Shown here: one piece after another, positions 51,509-59,364 of the stretch
Layout: every line of letters begins with the position of its first letter
How positions within the stretch are numbered: position 1 is the stretch's first letter
Source: CAYILR01 sp964364175
Lineage (GTDB): Bacteria > Bdellovibrionota > UBA1018
Reading direction: 5' to 3'
Assembly: GCA_964364175.1 (NCBI GenBank)
Contig: CAYILR010000021.1
Location: 8,373-72,372 of the forward strand
Length of the DNA stretch: 64,000 bases
Made by a program: the position numbers and the translations under genes
The notes under the pieces: generated by a model
Database searches by the model: none
Told to the model about the DNA's origin: nothing
The model's input: the letters and a program-made list of their open reading frames with translations, nothing else

Positions 51509-52192
51509 TTAGCGTTTATAGTACAAAGCCCCCTTGGTTTGCCCTTTTTTTTTAACACGCCCTTGTCGCGTCAACAGCTGAAGATCTCTCTCCAACTGAC
51601 GTCGCGTCACCCACCCGCCCGATGCTTTTTGAAGATCTGTGATGCTACCCCGGGCGTGTGTCGACAAATAACCGAGAATCGCCCGCCTTCTTTTTTCAGC
51701 GGGCAAAAGCGTCCAATCCCCTGGTTTTGCCCCATGAATGAGAACCTCTCTTCCCAGAAAACCCCATTCCAGATATGGGTGCAAAGACCATTCAACATCG
51801 TCGCGCATGAGTTGTGCTGCAAAAGCCCTGAGCCCGATAAAAAACTGCCCCCCCGACGAATCAAGATCAAGACCATGCAAGGCGATGCCCTGCCACAATC
51901 GAAAAACTTTGAGGTCTTCTGAAAACAGAAGAAGCGCGCAAAACTCCAGAAGCACCCCTGCTGCTTGCGGCCACGGCTGTAAAACCAATTCTTGCCGAAA
52001 AACCTCTGGGGACACTTTCCGCCAATCGCGTTGCATTCGCGCAACCCACTGTTCAGCTAAACGAGGATCAAATCTCGTCCACTGACTCCACAACGCCCAT
52101 TCGCGCACAGAGGGAACACCACTCGGATTTTGAAAAGCCGCGTATGCGGATGCCAATTCTTTCGGAGATGGAATGGAGAGTAATCCTCTCAT
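51509..52192 (-). CDS. HTH-tailed protein, first partner of an AbiE-like pair
   Basis: 227 residues, soluble. The front (1-150) is helical with many Trp residues (VREWALWSQWTRFDPRLAEQW, LVLQPWPQAAGVLLEF, VFRLWQGIALHGLDLDS). The end is a winged helix: RRRAILGYLSTHARGSITDL, QKASGGWVTRRQLERDLQLL, TRQGRVKKKGQTKGALYYK. Its ATG overlaps the stop of the nucleotidyltransferase (ATGA at 52189-52192), the usual tight link of two-gene toxin-antitoxin or repair units. The HTH is a candidate DNA binder that may control this operon. No family name is certain. Confidence 0.6.
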   Translation of the reverse strand: MRGLLSIPSPKELASAYAAFQNPSGVPSVREWALWSQWTRFDPRLAEQWVARMQRDWRKVSPEVFRQELVLQPWPQAAGVLLEFCALLLFSEDLKVFRLWQGIALHGLDLDSSGGQFFIGLRAFAAQLMRDDVEWSLHPYLEWGFLGREVLIHGAKPGDWTLLPAEKRRRAILGYLSTHARGSITDLQKASGGWVTRRQLERDLQLLTRQGRVKKKGQTKGALYYKR

Positions 52193-52734
52193 TTCTCCAT
52201 TTCTCCTTCTTGATCCAAAACATCATACAAAAAATCGAGTGCTTCCTGTGCCTGGGGAATCTTCTTTTTGAGAAGAGATTGAATTTGTTTCTCGACGAAT
52301 TCGGCATTTGCGCCTTTTCGAATCAGCGCTCGAGCATGCCCCACGTCCTTTTGCCGATGCGCGAAGCATTTCATGATCAGCATTTCTTCTTTACCCAGGG
52401 CTTGTACCGTTAGATTTCCTTGCGCGAAAACTTGGATCAGGCGTTGAGCGTAATCCTGAGGCAGCGTGTGTACGAAAATTCCAAAGTACGGGTTCAACCA
52501 ATCACTCGCCAGATTCTGCTCTCGCGCCACCTGCTTCACCCATTGATCCAACTCATGCAATTCAATCCCCTTGGGTACTGCATCCAAATCCAGTGTAGAG
52601 AGAGGAAAATGGTGTGCAAGAATCATCGCCCCGCCACCTCCCAAAATCAGCGTTACGGGGCGATCCAAAAGCTCGCTCAATCGTTGAAGTGCCTGGCGCA
52701 TTCGGTCTGCGGTAAGAAGATTGTTCTGAGTCAT
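52189..52734 (-). CDS. AbiEii/DUF6036-like nucleotidyltransferase
   Basis: 181 residues from the ATG at 52734; the longer frame only adds upstream AT-rich sequence. LGRPVTLILGGGGAMILAHH (here LDRPVTLILGGGGAMILAHH) and LSTLDLDAVP give the GG...D-x-D nucleotidyltransferase core. YAQRLIQVF, ALGKEEMLIMKCFAHRQKD and GHARALIRKG follow, as in AbiEii-type enzymes and DUF6036. In AbiE systems the nucleotidyltransferase is the toxin, paired with a winged-helix antitoxin. The next gene ends in a winged helix and overlaps by four bases. The pair is a plausible toxin-antitoxin or phage-defence unit, though the partner differs from classical AbiEi. Confidence 0.72.
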   Translation of the reverse strand: MTQNNLLTADRMRQALQRLSELLDRPVTLILGGGGAMILAHHFPLSTLDLDAVPKGIELHELDQWVKQVAREQNLASDWLNPYFGIFVHTLPQDYAQRLIQVFAQGNLTVQALGKEEMLIMKCFAHRQKDVGHARALIRKGANAEFVEKQIQSLLKKKIPQAQEALDFLYDVLDQEGEMEK

Positions 52735-52797
52735 GATCATGATAATACGACAATAATTATAATGTCGCAATAAAATTAAAATTAACATTAATATCAA

Positions 52798-52820
52798 ATA
52801 GTTATAATTAATATAACTAT
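52798..52820. promoter_or_regulatory. AT-rich inverted repeat in the divergent region, candidate operator
   Basis: ATAGTTATA (52798-52806) is complementary to TATAACTAT (52812-52820) with a 5-base spacer. Between the AbiE-like pair and the divergent reductase gene. A second, shorter one (CGACA/TGTCG) lies at 52748-52767. Suits autoregulation by the HTH protein of the pair. Confidence 0.45.
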
Positions 52821-52861
52821 AGCGCTTGCCTCTGAAAACTACCTCTGCTACCGCTGATTCC

Positions 52862-53587
52862 ATGTCACAAACAAAAAAGATCGCAGTCGTCACGGGTACG
52901 GGTAAGAAAAATGGCTTAGGTTTCGCTACTTCGGATGCGTTGGCCAAGAAGGGTTACACCGTCGTGATGGTGGCTCGAGATACGAAGCAGCTGGAATCCT
53001 TCATAACACCTCTAAAAAAGGAGGGTCTGTCAGTGGAAGCTTTTCAGTGCGACATCACGAATGATTCACAGGTGAAAAAACTAGCTGACCATGTTTCATC
53101 CACCTATGGACGTCTCGATGTCCTAGTCAACAATGCGGGAGTTTTCTTGGATTCGATGGATCCTGCCCAATCCAGTATTCTCACTGCGGATCTGAATACG
53201 GTTGCACGATCTATTGACATCAATACTGTGGGCGCCTTACGCATGATTCAAGCCTTCACTCCACTCATGAAAAAATCAGGCGGCGGAAACATCGTCAACG
53301 TCTCATCAGGAATGGGACAGCTCTCGGAAATGAATGGTAGCTTCGCCTCCTACCGAATTTCAAAAACAGCGTTGAATGCTGTGACTAAGATTTTCTCAGA
53401 AGAACTGAACGACGATAAAATCCACGTCAATTCGGTTTGCCCCGGCTGGGTGCGCACGGAAATGGGAGGAGATGGTGCCGACCGTTCTCTCGAAGAAGGA
53501 ATCCAAGGAATTGTCTGGGCTGCGACTTTACCCACAGATGGCCCAACGGGCGGATTCTTCCGCGATGGCGAGAAGCTCGACTGGTAA
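52862..53587 (+). CDS. Short-chain dehydrogenase/reductase
   Basis: 241 residues from the ATG at 52862; a TTG 36 bases upstream is possible. Classical SDR: cofactor loop VVTGTGKKNGLGFATSDALA, CDITND, VLVNNAGVF, NIVNVSSGMG with the catalytic Ser, and ASYRISKTALNAVT with Tyr-x-x-x-Lys, VNSVCPGWVRTEMGG. The ARDT after the first strand suggests NADP preference. The sequence is like carbonyl reductases. The substrate is unknown. Divergent from the AbiE-like pair; convergent with mltA, with 14 bases between. Confidence 0.9.
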   Translation: MSQTKKIAVVTGTGKKNGLGFATSDALAKKGYTVVMVARDTKQLESFITPLKKEGLSVEAFQCDITNDSQVKKLADHVSSTYGRLDVLVNNAGVFLDSMDPAQSSILTADLNTVARSIDINTVGALRMIQAFTPLMKKSGGGNIVNVSSGMGQLSEMNGSFASYRISKTALNAVTKIFSEELNDDKIHVNSVCPGWVRTEMGGDGADRSLEEGIQGIVWAATLPTDGPTGGFFRDGEKLDW

Positions 53588-53601
53588 GCCGAACGAACAC
53601 C

Positions 53602-54765
53602 CTACTTCACGACTGCGAAGAAAAGCTGACCGGGCTCTAAATAAGTCTGCCCCGCAGCCCACTCCGCATACTCGTCCCCACCCCAATAAACATCCACGCG
53701 TCCCGGACCTTGAATCGCCCCACCCGTATCTTGATTCAAAACGAGTCGTGTGTACTCTTGCCAACGTACAATTTTCCCATTCTCAATCACGGGGCGTCGA
53801 TTGCTCACTAGTGCCAAAGCACCTTGTGGGAACAACCACTGATCCGATGCAATCGCATGTCCAGGCACGAGTACTGCACCCACATGCCCTACGGGACCCG
53901 CACCGCCTTCTCTAAAAAATACATAACGAGGGTTGAAAGGCAGCACTCTTGCAAGTTCCTCCGGCCGTTCTTGGAAATACCTTCTCAGCCCCTGGACCCC
54001 TCGGTACTTGGGATCCAGTCCCCCTGGCTCGAAGGCTTTTCCAATCGATGTATAGGCGTATCCATTATGCGCAGTGAACTGGAAAAAAATCGGCTCCTCT
54101 CCTGGAGAAAACCAAAGCCGGCCGGATCCTTGAATTTGAAAAATATAGGCATCAAATAGGGATTTGACATAAGCGACCTCTAACCCCAATCCACGCAAGG
54201 CACCTTCAAAGTCGATCTGCTTGCGCGTGAAAAAGGGTTCGTAGGTTCCGTCCGCCAGGCGTTTGCGAAAAGTCGGCCGTCCATCAATCACCACGGGCAC
54301 GAGATCAGGAGGCTGCCGATAGAGCGGAAATTGAAATTCTCCTTCGGGGGCCCTTCGTGCTTCGAGAGTAGGTGTGAAGTAGCCTGTGAAGCGAACCAGA
54401 CCCTTACCGTCCGTGCCAACGGATCGATACCACTCGAATTCGCGGTACATGCGGTCAAAAATCTGCTCCCAAGTCGAACTCTCCTCGAGGATTTTCAGCA
54501 TCGCTTGATGAGTTTGCTGACACCAAACCGACTGAGGCAAAGTACGATTCCCGAAGGTCCATGGCTTATTGTCGGGGAGTTCTTGGCAGCGCGCGATTTG
54601 TCTTTGGAGGGCTAACTTGAGCCCCTCTTTTTCACCCTCGAGATTCTGGGTGGGCAGCTGATCCAAAGTGGCTTGCGTCCATGGCGAGGGAGCGGTTGTG
54701 TCGGCGTTAGCTGCGCTCGATATGACAAATAAAAAGAGAAGAATATTTTTTCGAAGATGTTTCAT
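53602..54765 (-). CDS. mltA: Membrane-bound lytic transglycosylase A
   Basis: 387 residues. Cleaves peptidoglycan glycan strands with formation of 1,6-anhydromuramic acid. Signal peptide about 1-21 (ending AANA) without a clear lipobox. MltA domain: VRFTGYFTPTLEARRAPEGEF, FPLYRQPPDLV, FQIQGSGRLWFSPGE, HNGYAYTSIGKAF, FNPRYVFFREGGAGPVG. 3D domain at the end: LALVSNRRPVIENG, LVLNQDTGGAIQGPGRVDVYWG with the catalytic Asp. Residues 20-110 have extra N-terminal cysteines. Soluble or loosely bound in the periplasm since the lipid anchor is not evident. Confidence 0.92.
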   Translation of the reverse strand: MKHLRKNILLFLFVISSAANADTTAPSPWTQATLDQLPTQNLEGEKEGLKLALQRQIARCQELPDNKPWTFGNRTLPQSVWCQQTHQAMLKILEESSTWEQIFDRMYREFEWYRSVGTDGKGLVRFTGYFTPTLEARRAPEGEFQFPLYRQPPDLVPVVIDGRPTFRKRLADGTYEPFFTRKQIDFEGALRGLGLEVAYVKSLFDAYIFQIQGSGRLWFSPGEEPIFFQFTAHNGYAYTSIGKAFEPGGLDPKYRGVQGLRRYFQERPEELARVLPFNPRYVFFREGGAGPVGHVGAVLVPGHAIASDQWLFPQGALALVSNRRPVIENGKIVRWQEYTRLVLNQDTGGAIQGPGRVDVYWGGDEYAEWAAGQTYLEPGQLFFAVVK

Positions 54766-54801
54766 CCAAGATGTCCTTACTGGTTCAATTCACTCAACTC
54801 A

Positions 54802-55638
54802 TTAAATATCAAAAACATACCCCAACATCAGCCCATTGGGCTTAATTAGTTTTTTTTCACCGCCAGATCCGACCTGCCCGCCGCCAAACATGCCCTGGCG
54901 ATCCCATTCGTAAACAATATCGACCCAGGTATGCGAAAAAATGCTTTTTCGCAGGTCATAATTATCCCGATAATTTTGCCAACACCAAAACAAGCCACCC
55001 ACTGTCCTGAAAGTAAAAATATACGGTTGAAAAGCGTAGCTCGACTGCCCACTGTAAAGACCATGCGCCGCTGCAAAAAGAAGGGACGACGAGACCGCTC
55101 CTGCGATGGCTGAGCCAAAAAATATATCCGTAAAGCCCGGGAAAACAAATCCTCGAAAAAGGCCTTCCTCCCCGAGCGAAACGAAGCTCATGTACAGGAG
55201 AGGAGCAAACCTACTGTTGGGCCCTAACGCAAATTTTGGGCGACCCGGCTTGAGTGCCATAGCGACGTTGAATGCCAAAGGAACTGTCGAGGGTGGACCC
55301 CAAACATTCAAAGGATTAAATGAAGCAATGTAGTTCACAAGCAGATTCTGTTTGGCTGCACGCTTTGCCCCGGCATCTCGGTAGGCGTCGTACATATTGT
55401 ACATCCAGAGATCAAAAAAAATCGTTTGGTTATAGGCATTGCCGCCTGTGAGAATGATTCCACCCAAAATCGAGCTAAACCAGGCGAGCCCTTCCAGAGG
55501 AGCACCGTTGATAGCTTGCCCAAGCCCCGGCACTAAACTCGCCACCCCGGCCACGCCCGGAGCAACCGCATGGCTCGGTTTTGAAACAAAAGGACTGCTG
55601 AGCGCCAAAAGCACAATGAGGACGGTTTTAGTTCTCAA
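54802..55638 (-). CDS. CPBP-family intramembrane metalloprotease
   Basis: 278 residues. Signal/anchor about 1-24, then several hydrophobic segments. CPBP (Abi/CaaX) motifs: SLGEEGLFRGFVFPGF (EE-x3-R, about 152-160), SLLFAAAHGL (His), and SHTWVDIVYE (HxxxD-like). Also a Gly-rich N-terminal region (GVAGVASLVPGLGQAINGA). CPBP proteins cleave membrane-bound substrates; some process bacteriocins or prenylated peptides. The substrate here is unknown. It is 36 bases after mltA's start on the same strand and may be co-transcribed with it. Confidence 0.78.
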   Translation of the reverse strand: MRTKTVLIVLLALSSPFVSKPSHAVAPGVAGVASLVPGLGQAINGAPLEGLAWFSSILGGIILTGGNAYNQTIFFDLWMYNMYDAYRDAGAKRAAKQNLLVNYIASFNPLNVWGPPSTVPLAFNVAMALKPGRPKFALGPNSRFAPLLYMSFVSLGEEGLFRGFVFPGFTDIFFGSAIAGAVSSSLLFAAAHGLYSGQSSYAFQPYIFTFRTVGGLFWCWQNYRDNYDLRKSIFSHTWVDIVYEWDRQGMFGGGQVGSGGEKKLIKPNGLMLGYVFDI

Positions 55639-55686
55639 GATACTCCTAGTCTAAACACGTATCTTTCTGAATTCAATAGATTGCGC

Positions 55687-56349
55687 TCATACCTGGGCAG
55701 TCATCCAACTCGCGAATTGCCAGGCAAGATAAAGCTGCGCCCCAAAATACAGCGGCAAACCTACCACTCGGTTCCAGGGGCTTTCTTGGATAAAGCGATT
55801 GCGTGCTACGCACAGATCCGATGCTGCGAAAGTGATTGACCAAAAAAAGGGCCCCCAGGAATCCATCATGGGATGCGAAATACTCGTCAAGGCCATGAGA
55901 CTGGAGAGAACGAGAATGTATCCGCTGACCAAGGGCCGAAACGACGGCGAGAGTTTTTTCCAGAGAAATCCAATCACGATCACTGTGAAAAGCACCACTC
56001 CAGACAATCCAAGCAAACGCAGTGTGGAGAAATCCCTCGGCAAACCCCAAACACCGACCATGTAAAGCACATGGCCCAGGAGAAAAGCCAAAATCCCGAT
56101 TTTGAACATTTTCTTGTCGGAAGAAATCAAGAACGCATCGCCAATCGCAGCAGCCACGAACCCTGCTTGAAACCATCCGTTTTGACCCTCTAAATTCAGT
56201 CCATAACGGAAGGCTACGGCCAAAAACAAAGCCGCTCCCAACATCTTAAATAAACCATAGACTGCGCGCCGATGAGTCCATTCACCCCAAAGCATCCCAG
56301 CGACCAGAACCACCATCAGAACAGCAGAAGAATTTGCTAGATTTTCCAT
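55687..56349 (-). CDS. YhhN-family membrane protein (lysoplasmalogenase-like)
   Basis: 220 residues from the ATG at 56349, chosen because GGAGAG lies 5 bases before it; an ATG at 56364 and a TTG at 56388 are alternatives. Seven or eight membrane segments, with QAGFVAAAIGDAFLISSDKK, IGILAFLLGHVLYMVGVWG and ITFAASDLCVARNRFIQESP, the Asp-containing signatures of the YhhN/TMEM86 family. Animal TMEM86B hydrolyses lysoplasmalogen; bacterial members are mostly uncharacterised, so the activity is only suggested. It is divergent from the DUF192 gene, and their regions share about 45 bases. Confidence 0.8.
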   Translation of the reverse strand: MENLANSSAVLMVVLVAGMLWGEWTHRRAVYGLFKMLGAALFLAVAFRYGLNLEGQNGWFQAGFVAAAIGDAFLISSDKKMFKIGILAFLLGHVLYMVGVWGLPRDFSTLRLLGLSGVVLFTVIVIGFLWKKLSPSFRPLVSGYILVLSSLMALTSISHPMMDSWGPFFWSITFAASDLCVARNRFIQESPWNRVVGLPLYFGAQLYLAWQFASWMTAQV

Positions 56350-56393
56350 GAGTTCTCTCCACATTATCAATATATCCTCAAGGAGCAAACCCT

Positions 56394-56918
56394 ATGAACA
56401 CATCCCTCTCAAAAAAACTACGGCTTATTTATTTTGGATGGGTGATTTTTGTCTCCGCTCTGAGTTCGACTTCTCAGGCATCCTCCTTCGCTGACGGAGT
56501 TTTTGCCCTCAAAGATTTGCAGACCACCTCACTCAATCTTCGCGAAGGAAGCTGCAACGGCCCAGTTCTCGCTGATTTCAAAAAAACAAAAGTCGCGAGC
56601 GCTGCCACAACTCGTGAAAAAGGTCTCTCTGGCCGCAAAAAACTCCTGGCAGAAAACGAGGGCATGCTCTTTGTTTTTAATCCCCCCCAGAGCGCCAATT
56701 TTTGGATGAAAAACACTTATATTCCACTGGGAATTTTATTTTTCAAAGCAGATGGAACCGTCTCAAAAGACTATGTCATGCGCCCCGAAGATAATCCTGT
56801 GGAGCCCAAGATGATGTACCCTGCTCCTGAGCCTATAGTGGCTGCAATCGAGATTGCGCCGGATTGGATCAAAAAATTGAGCACGAAAATGACCCTGGTT
56901 CGTGCCTGCCTTAAATAG
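56394..56918 (+). CDS. Exported DUF192 protein
   Basis: 174 residues. Signal peptide about 1-29 (FGWVIFVSALSSTSQA). DUF192 core: VASAATTREKGLSGRKKLLAENEGMLFVF with the RxxGLxGR-like block, NFWMKNTYIPLGILFFKADG, KMMYPAPEPIVAAIEI. An AAGGAG lies 9 bases before the ATG. DUF192 proteins are small periplasmic or secreted domains of unknown function. The last 8 bases overlap the end of the recombinase gene on the other strand. Confidence 0.88.
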   Translation: MNTSLSKKLRLIYFGWVIFVSALSSTSQASSFADGVFALKDLQTTSLNLREGSCNGPVLADFKKTKVASAATTREKGLSGRKKLLAENEGMLFVFNPPQSANFWMKNTYIPLGILFFKADGTVSKDYVMRPEDNPVEPKMMYPAPEPIVAAIEIAPDWIKKLSTKMTLVRACLK

Positions 56919-58035
56919 ATTCTTCCTCGTATTTAATCTGCAACGCCGCCGACCCCTCGACCGCCGTCTTGCGCTTGTCATAATGAGTAATCATCGAAGT
57001 CGATGACCATCCCGCGAACTCCTGGATCGCACGATCAGGGACGTGCCGATCACGTGCGTTGGAGATCGCAGTCGCGCGACACGAGTGCGGCGATACGACG
57101 TTCTTGATTCCGGCTGACCTGGCATATTTACGAACGATGTAAAAAATCAAAGTAGGATCAATCGCTTTGTGCACCTCCCCGCCTCGATTGTTCCGGATCG
57201 GCATGAAGAGCGGTTCGTCTCGGCCTTCGAGTTGCCGATAGGTCATTCGCAAATATAGATCGATTGCGTTTTTGACCTGGGGCAGGAGCGGAATCACGCG
57301 CTCGCGATTTCCTTTCCCGGTCAGTTTCACCACGGTGTGACCTCGCTCTTCGCCAATCTGCGAAGTCTGAAGCGACGAGACTTCTGATCGTCTCAAGCCG
57401 CAATAAAACAAAACCATCAGGACCGCGTAGTGAAGCGCGCCGGTTCGTGTGTGCAAATCCGGCTGAGTGAGAACACGCAGGACCTCCTCGTCCGAAAACC
57501 CCACTGTCTTGGACAACCGCTTGGGGCTTAGGAATCGCACGCCCTCGGCTGGATTTTTCTCCAGATGCCCATCCTCGACCATCCAACGGAAAAAACTCCG
57601 CAGCGTCGCCAGGTGACGATCCACGGTCGTGTGTTCGAGCCCATCGGCCAAGAGGTGCTCCTTGTAGGCAATGATCAGTCCTCGGTCGACGGATAATTCT
57701 GCGTCGACCTGAGATTGCCGATAGAGAGCGAATTTCATGAATCGTTTGAGGTCCTTCCCATAGGACACGCGCGTGTGTTCGGAGCGCTGGTCCAGCAGAA
57801 ATCCCTCGATGCTGGCGGAGAGTTTTTCGTTGGGGCGGATCAACTCACGAATTTTGATGGCGCGTGAAAATGTTTCTGCCTGCGGCTGAATCTCAATCGG
57901 AACAGGTAAGCTGGGTTTTCGTTTTTTGACTACCTTAGGCTTTGCGATCCGCCGGATGGGGCGAGTTGTCCGATTTTTCTTCCCCGATTTTTTCCCCGAA
58001 GAAAATCGCCTGACCAGTAGCCGCCGAAATTTCAT
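56911..58035 (-). CDS. Tyrosine recombinase (XerC/XerD type)
   Basis: 374 residues from the ATG at 58035, which overlaps the upstream stop (ATGA) and follows AAAGGTG. A strongly basic leader (about 1-45: RRLLVRRFSSGKKSGKK) is followed by the core-binding domain (about 75-165: DQRSEHTRVSYGKDLKRFMKF, TTVDRHLATLRSFFRWMVED). The catalytic domain has CGLRRSEVSSL (Arg), KLTGKGNRERVIPLL (Lys), SPHSCRATAISNA (His-x-x-Arg), FAGWSSTSMITHYDKRK (Trp where XerC/D have His, as in Cre) and the nucleophile Tyr. It could be the chromosome dimer resolvase or an integrase-like protein; the long basic leader is unusual for Xer. No dif site was found. Confidence 0.88.
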   Translation of the reverse strand: MKFRRLLVRRFSSGKKSGKKNRTTRPIRRIAKPKVVKKRKPSLPVPIEIQPQAETFSRAIKIRELIRPNEKLSASIEGFLLDQRSEHTRVSYGKDLKRFMKFALYRQSQVDAELSVDRGLIIAYKEHLLADGLEHTTVDRHLATLRSFFRWMVEDGHLEKNPAEGVRFLSPKRLSKTVGFSDEEVLRVLTQPDLHTRTGALHYAVLMVLFYCGLRRSEVSSLQTSQIGEERGHTVVKLTGKGNRERVIPLLPQVKNAIDLYLRMTYRQLEGRDEPLFMPIRNNRGGEVHKAIDPTLIFYIVRKYARSAGIKNVVSPHSCRATAISNARDRHVPDRAIQEFAGWSSTSMITHYDKRKTAVEGSAALQIKYEEESI

Positions 58036-58802
58036 CGGCACCTTTTCCAAGCTGTCATGAATTGCTTCACGCGCGCGGGATCGAGCGGCGCTCCTGCCTG
58101 TCCTTTTTTCCTGAGTGCAGAGCTGACAATCACGCCTTCTGCGTGTTCCATCACACTCTCCAAAGATTCGGCGGTCACGCCACTCCCCACATACAAAGGA
58201 ATCCGATTCTTGCGAGCCACTCGCCCCGCATCTTGAAGTTTGCTGCGCTCGATGGCTTTGCCCGTTCCCGAGCCGGACACAATCACTGCGTCGGCATAAG
58301 CGCGATGCACGAGATCTTCAACGGACTGTTCTATACTCTCAGAAGACAATGTCCGCGCGTGCTTGACCTGCGCATCTGCAAAAATCCGAACCGATGACCC
58401 CAAACGAGCGCGCTCCCTCACCAGCTCCGCGGCCACACCTGACAACACATTGACACGGATAAATTCACATCCCGCCACCGACGCAATCGCCAGAGCGGCT
58501 CGCGCATCATTCCGTAAAACATTGATCCCGAGAGGTACCCGCGTGACTTCCCGCACAGCAGTCGCAATGACCGACATCGCAGCAATCGTTTCGGGTGGAA
58601 CTTGTTCTCCGTAAAAAGGCACGTCCCCAAAATTTTCCAAAATCAGTGCCTGAAATCCAGCACGACTGAGAAGCTGTGCTTCTTTGAATGCAGCTTCAGC
58701 CGCTCGCTGAAGCGCATCAGAAGGATCCAAGTGAATCGCTCCCGGTGATCCCGGCAGCGGCTGCAAATGAATCACTCCCATCAGGCGAGGGACGTCTTTC
58801 AT
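58032..58802 (-). CDS. BtpA/SgcQ family protein
   Basis: 256 residues. MGVIHLQPLPGSPGAIHLDP at the N-terminus, LLSRAGFQALILENFGDVPF, PLGINVLRNDARAALAIA, EFIRVNVLSGV, IFADAQVKHARTL, ADAVIVSGSGTGKAIERSKL, IPLYVGSGVTAESL and GVIVSSALRKKG. This is the TIM-barrel BtpA family, named for a photosystem I biogenesis protein in cyanobacteria and also found as SgcQ in sugar operons. The role here is unknown. Start ATG overlaps the end of the SEC-C gene, and its stop overlaps the recombinase start. Confidence 0.9.
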   Translation of the reverse strand: MKDVPRLMGVIHLQPLPGSPGAIHLDPSDALQRAAEAAFKEAQLLSRAGFQALILENFGDVPFYGEQVPPETIAAMSVIATAVREVTRVPLGINVLRNDARAALAIASVAGCEFIRVNVLSGVAAELVRERARLGSSVRIFADAQVKHARTLSSESIEQSVEDLVHRAYADAVIVSGSGTGKAIERSKLQDAGRVARKNRIPLYVGSGVTAESLESVMEHAEGVIVSSALRKKGQAGAPLDPARVKQFMTAWKRCR

Positions 58803-59281
58803 GGGGTCGCGTTCTTCTTGCTCGTGAGCGATTTCCAGAACTTGCCAATCCTGCCCTTGGACTCATCTTTTTCCTTGGGCTTCGGAAGCGCCGAATCCGG
58901 CACCTGCTGAGATAGACTCTGCATCATTTTTTGAAATTCAACAGGAAGCGTTCCCTCAAATTCAGCGGACTCGCGAGAAACATCTTTTCCGGCCATCGCT
59001 TTTTGCATGATCGACTGGAATCTCTGAATCTGACCCTTGGGAAGCCTCTGAAACATCTGCGTGAATTGAGCCATCATTTCGGGTGAGAACTGACTCGGGT
59101 CAAATCCACCGGGTGCTGCGGGAGCGGCCGCAGGTTTCTCCACAGGTGCGGGTTGCGCGGCCAATCGTTGCGCTTCCACCGGATCATCGGCTTGTCCTTG
59201 ATGACATTTCTTGTATTTTTTCCCACTGCCGCAGGGACAGGGATCGTTGCGTCCAATATTTGAGATTTGCTCATTTTCCAT
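58799..59281 (-). CDS. SEC-C motif protein
   Basis: 160 residues. The N-terminus NIGRNDPCPCGSGKKYKKCH is the SEC-C zinc motif (CxCxSGxxxxxCC/H type), as at the end of SecA. A Pro/Ala-rich linker (about 38-62) and a helical region (MMAQFTQMFQRLPKGQIQRF, QSIMQKAMAG, FQKMMQSLSQQ) follow, with a basic tail. In SecA the motif binds zinc and helps contact SecB and ribosomes. Here it is a free-standing protein of unknown partner. It heads the three-gene minus-strand set with BtpA and recombinase, each overlapping by four bases. Confidence 0.85.
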   Translation of the reverse strand: MENEQISNIGRNDPCPCGSGKKYKKCHQGQADDPVEAQRLAAQPAPVEKPAAAPAAPGGFDPSQFSPEMMAQFTQMFQRLPKGQIQRFQSIMQKAMAGKDVSRESAEFEGTLPVEFQKMMQSLSQQVPDSALPKPKEKDESKGRIGKFWKSLTSKKNATP

Positions 59282-59364
59282 CGTCTGTTTTTTCCTTTCA
59301 GCACAATAATCTCAATCACGCCGATTGTCACCGAGATCGTGTCACGGTACTCTCAAAACCACAG

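Noticed and set aside
59083..59364. Longer N-terminus for the mannosyltransferase-like gene
   Set aside because: Those codons are antisense to the SEC-C gene; hydrophobic segments and family start begin at 59365.
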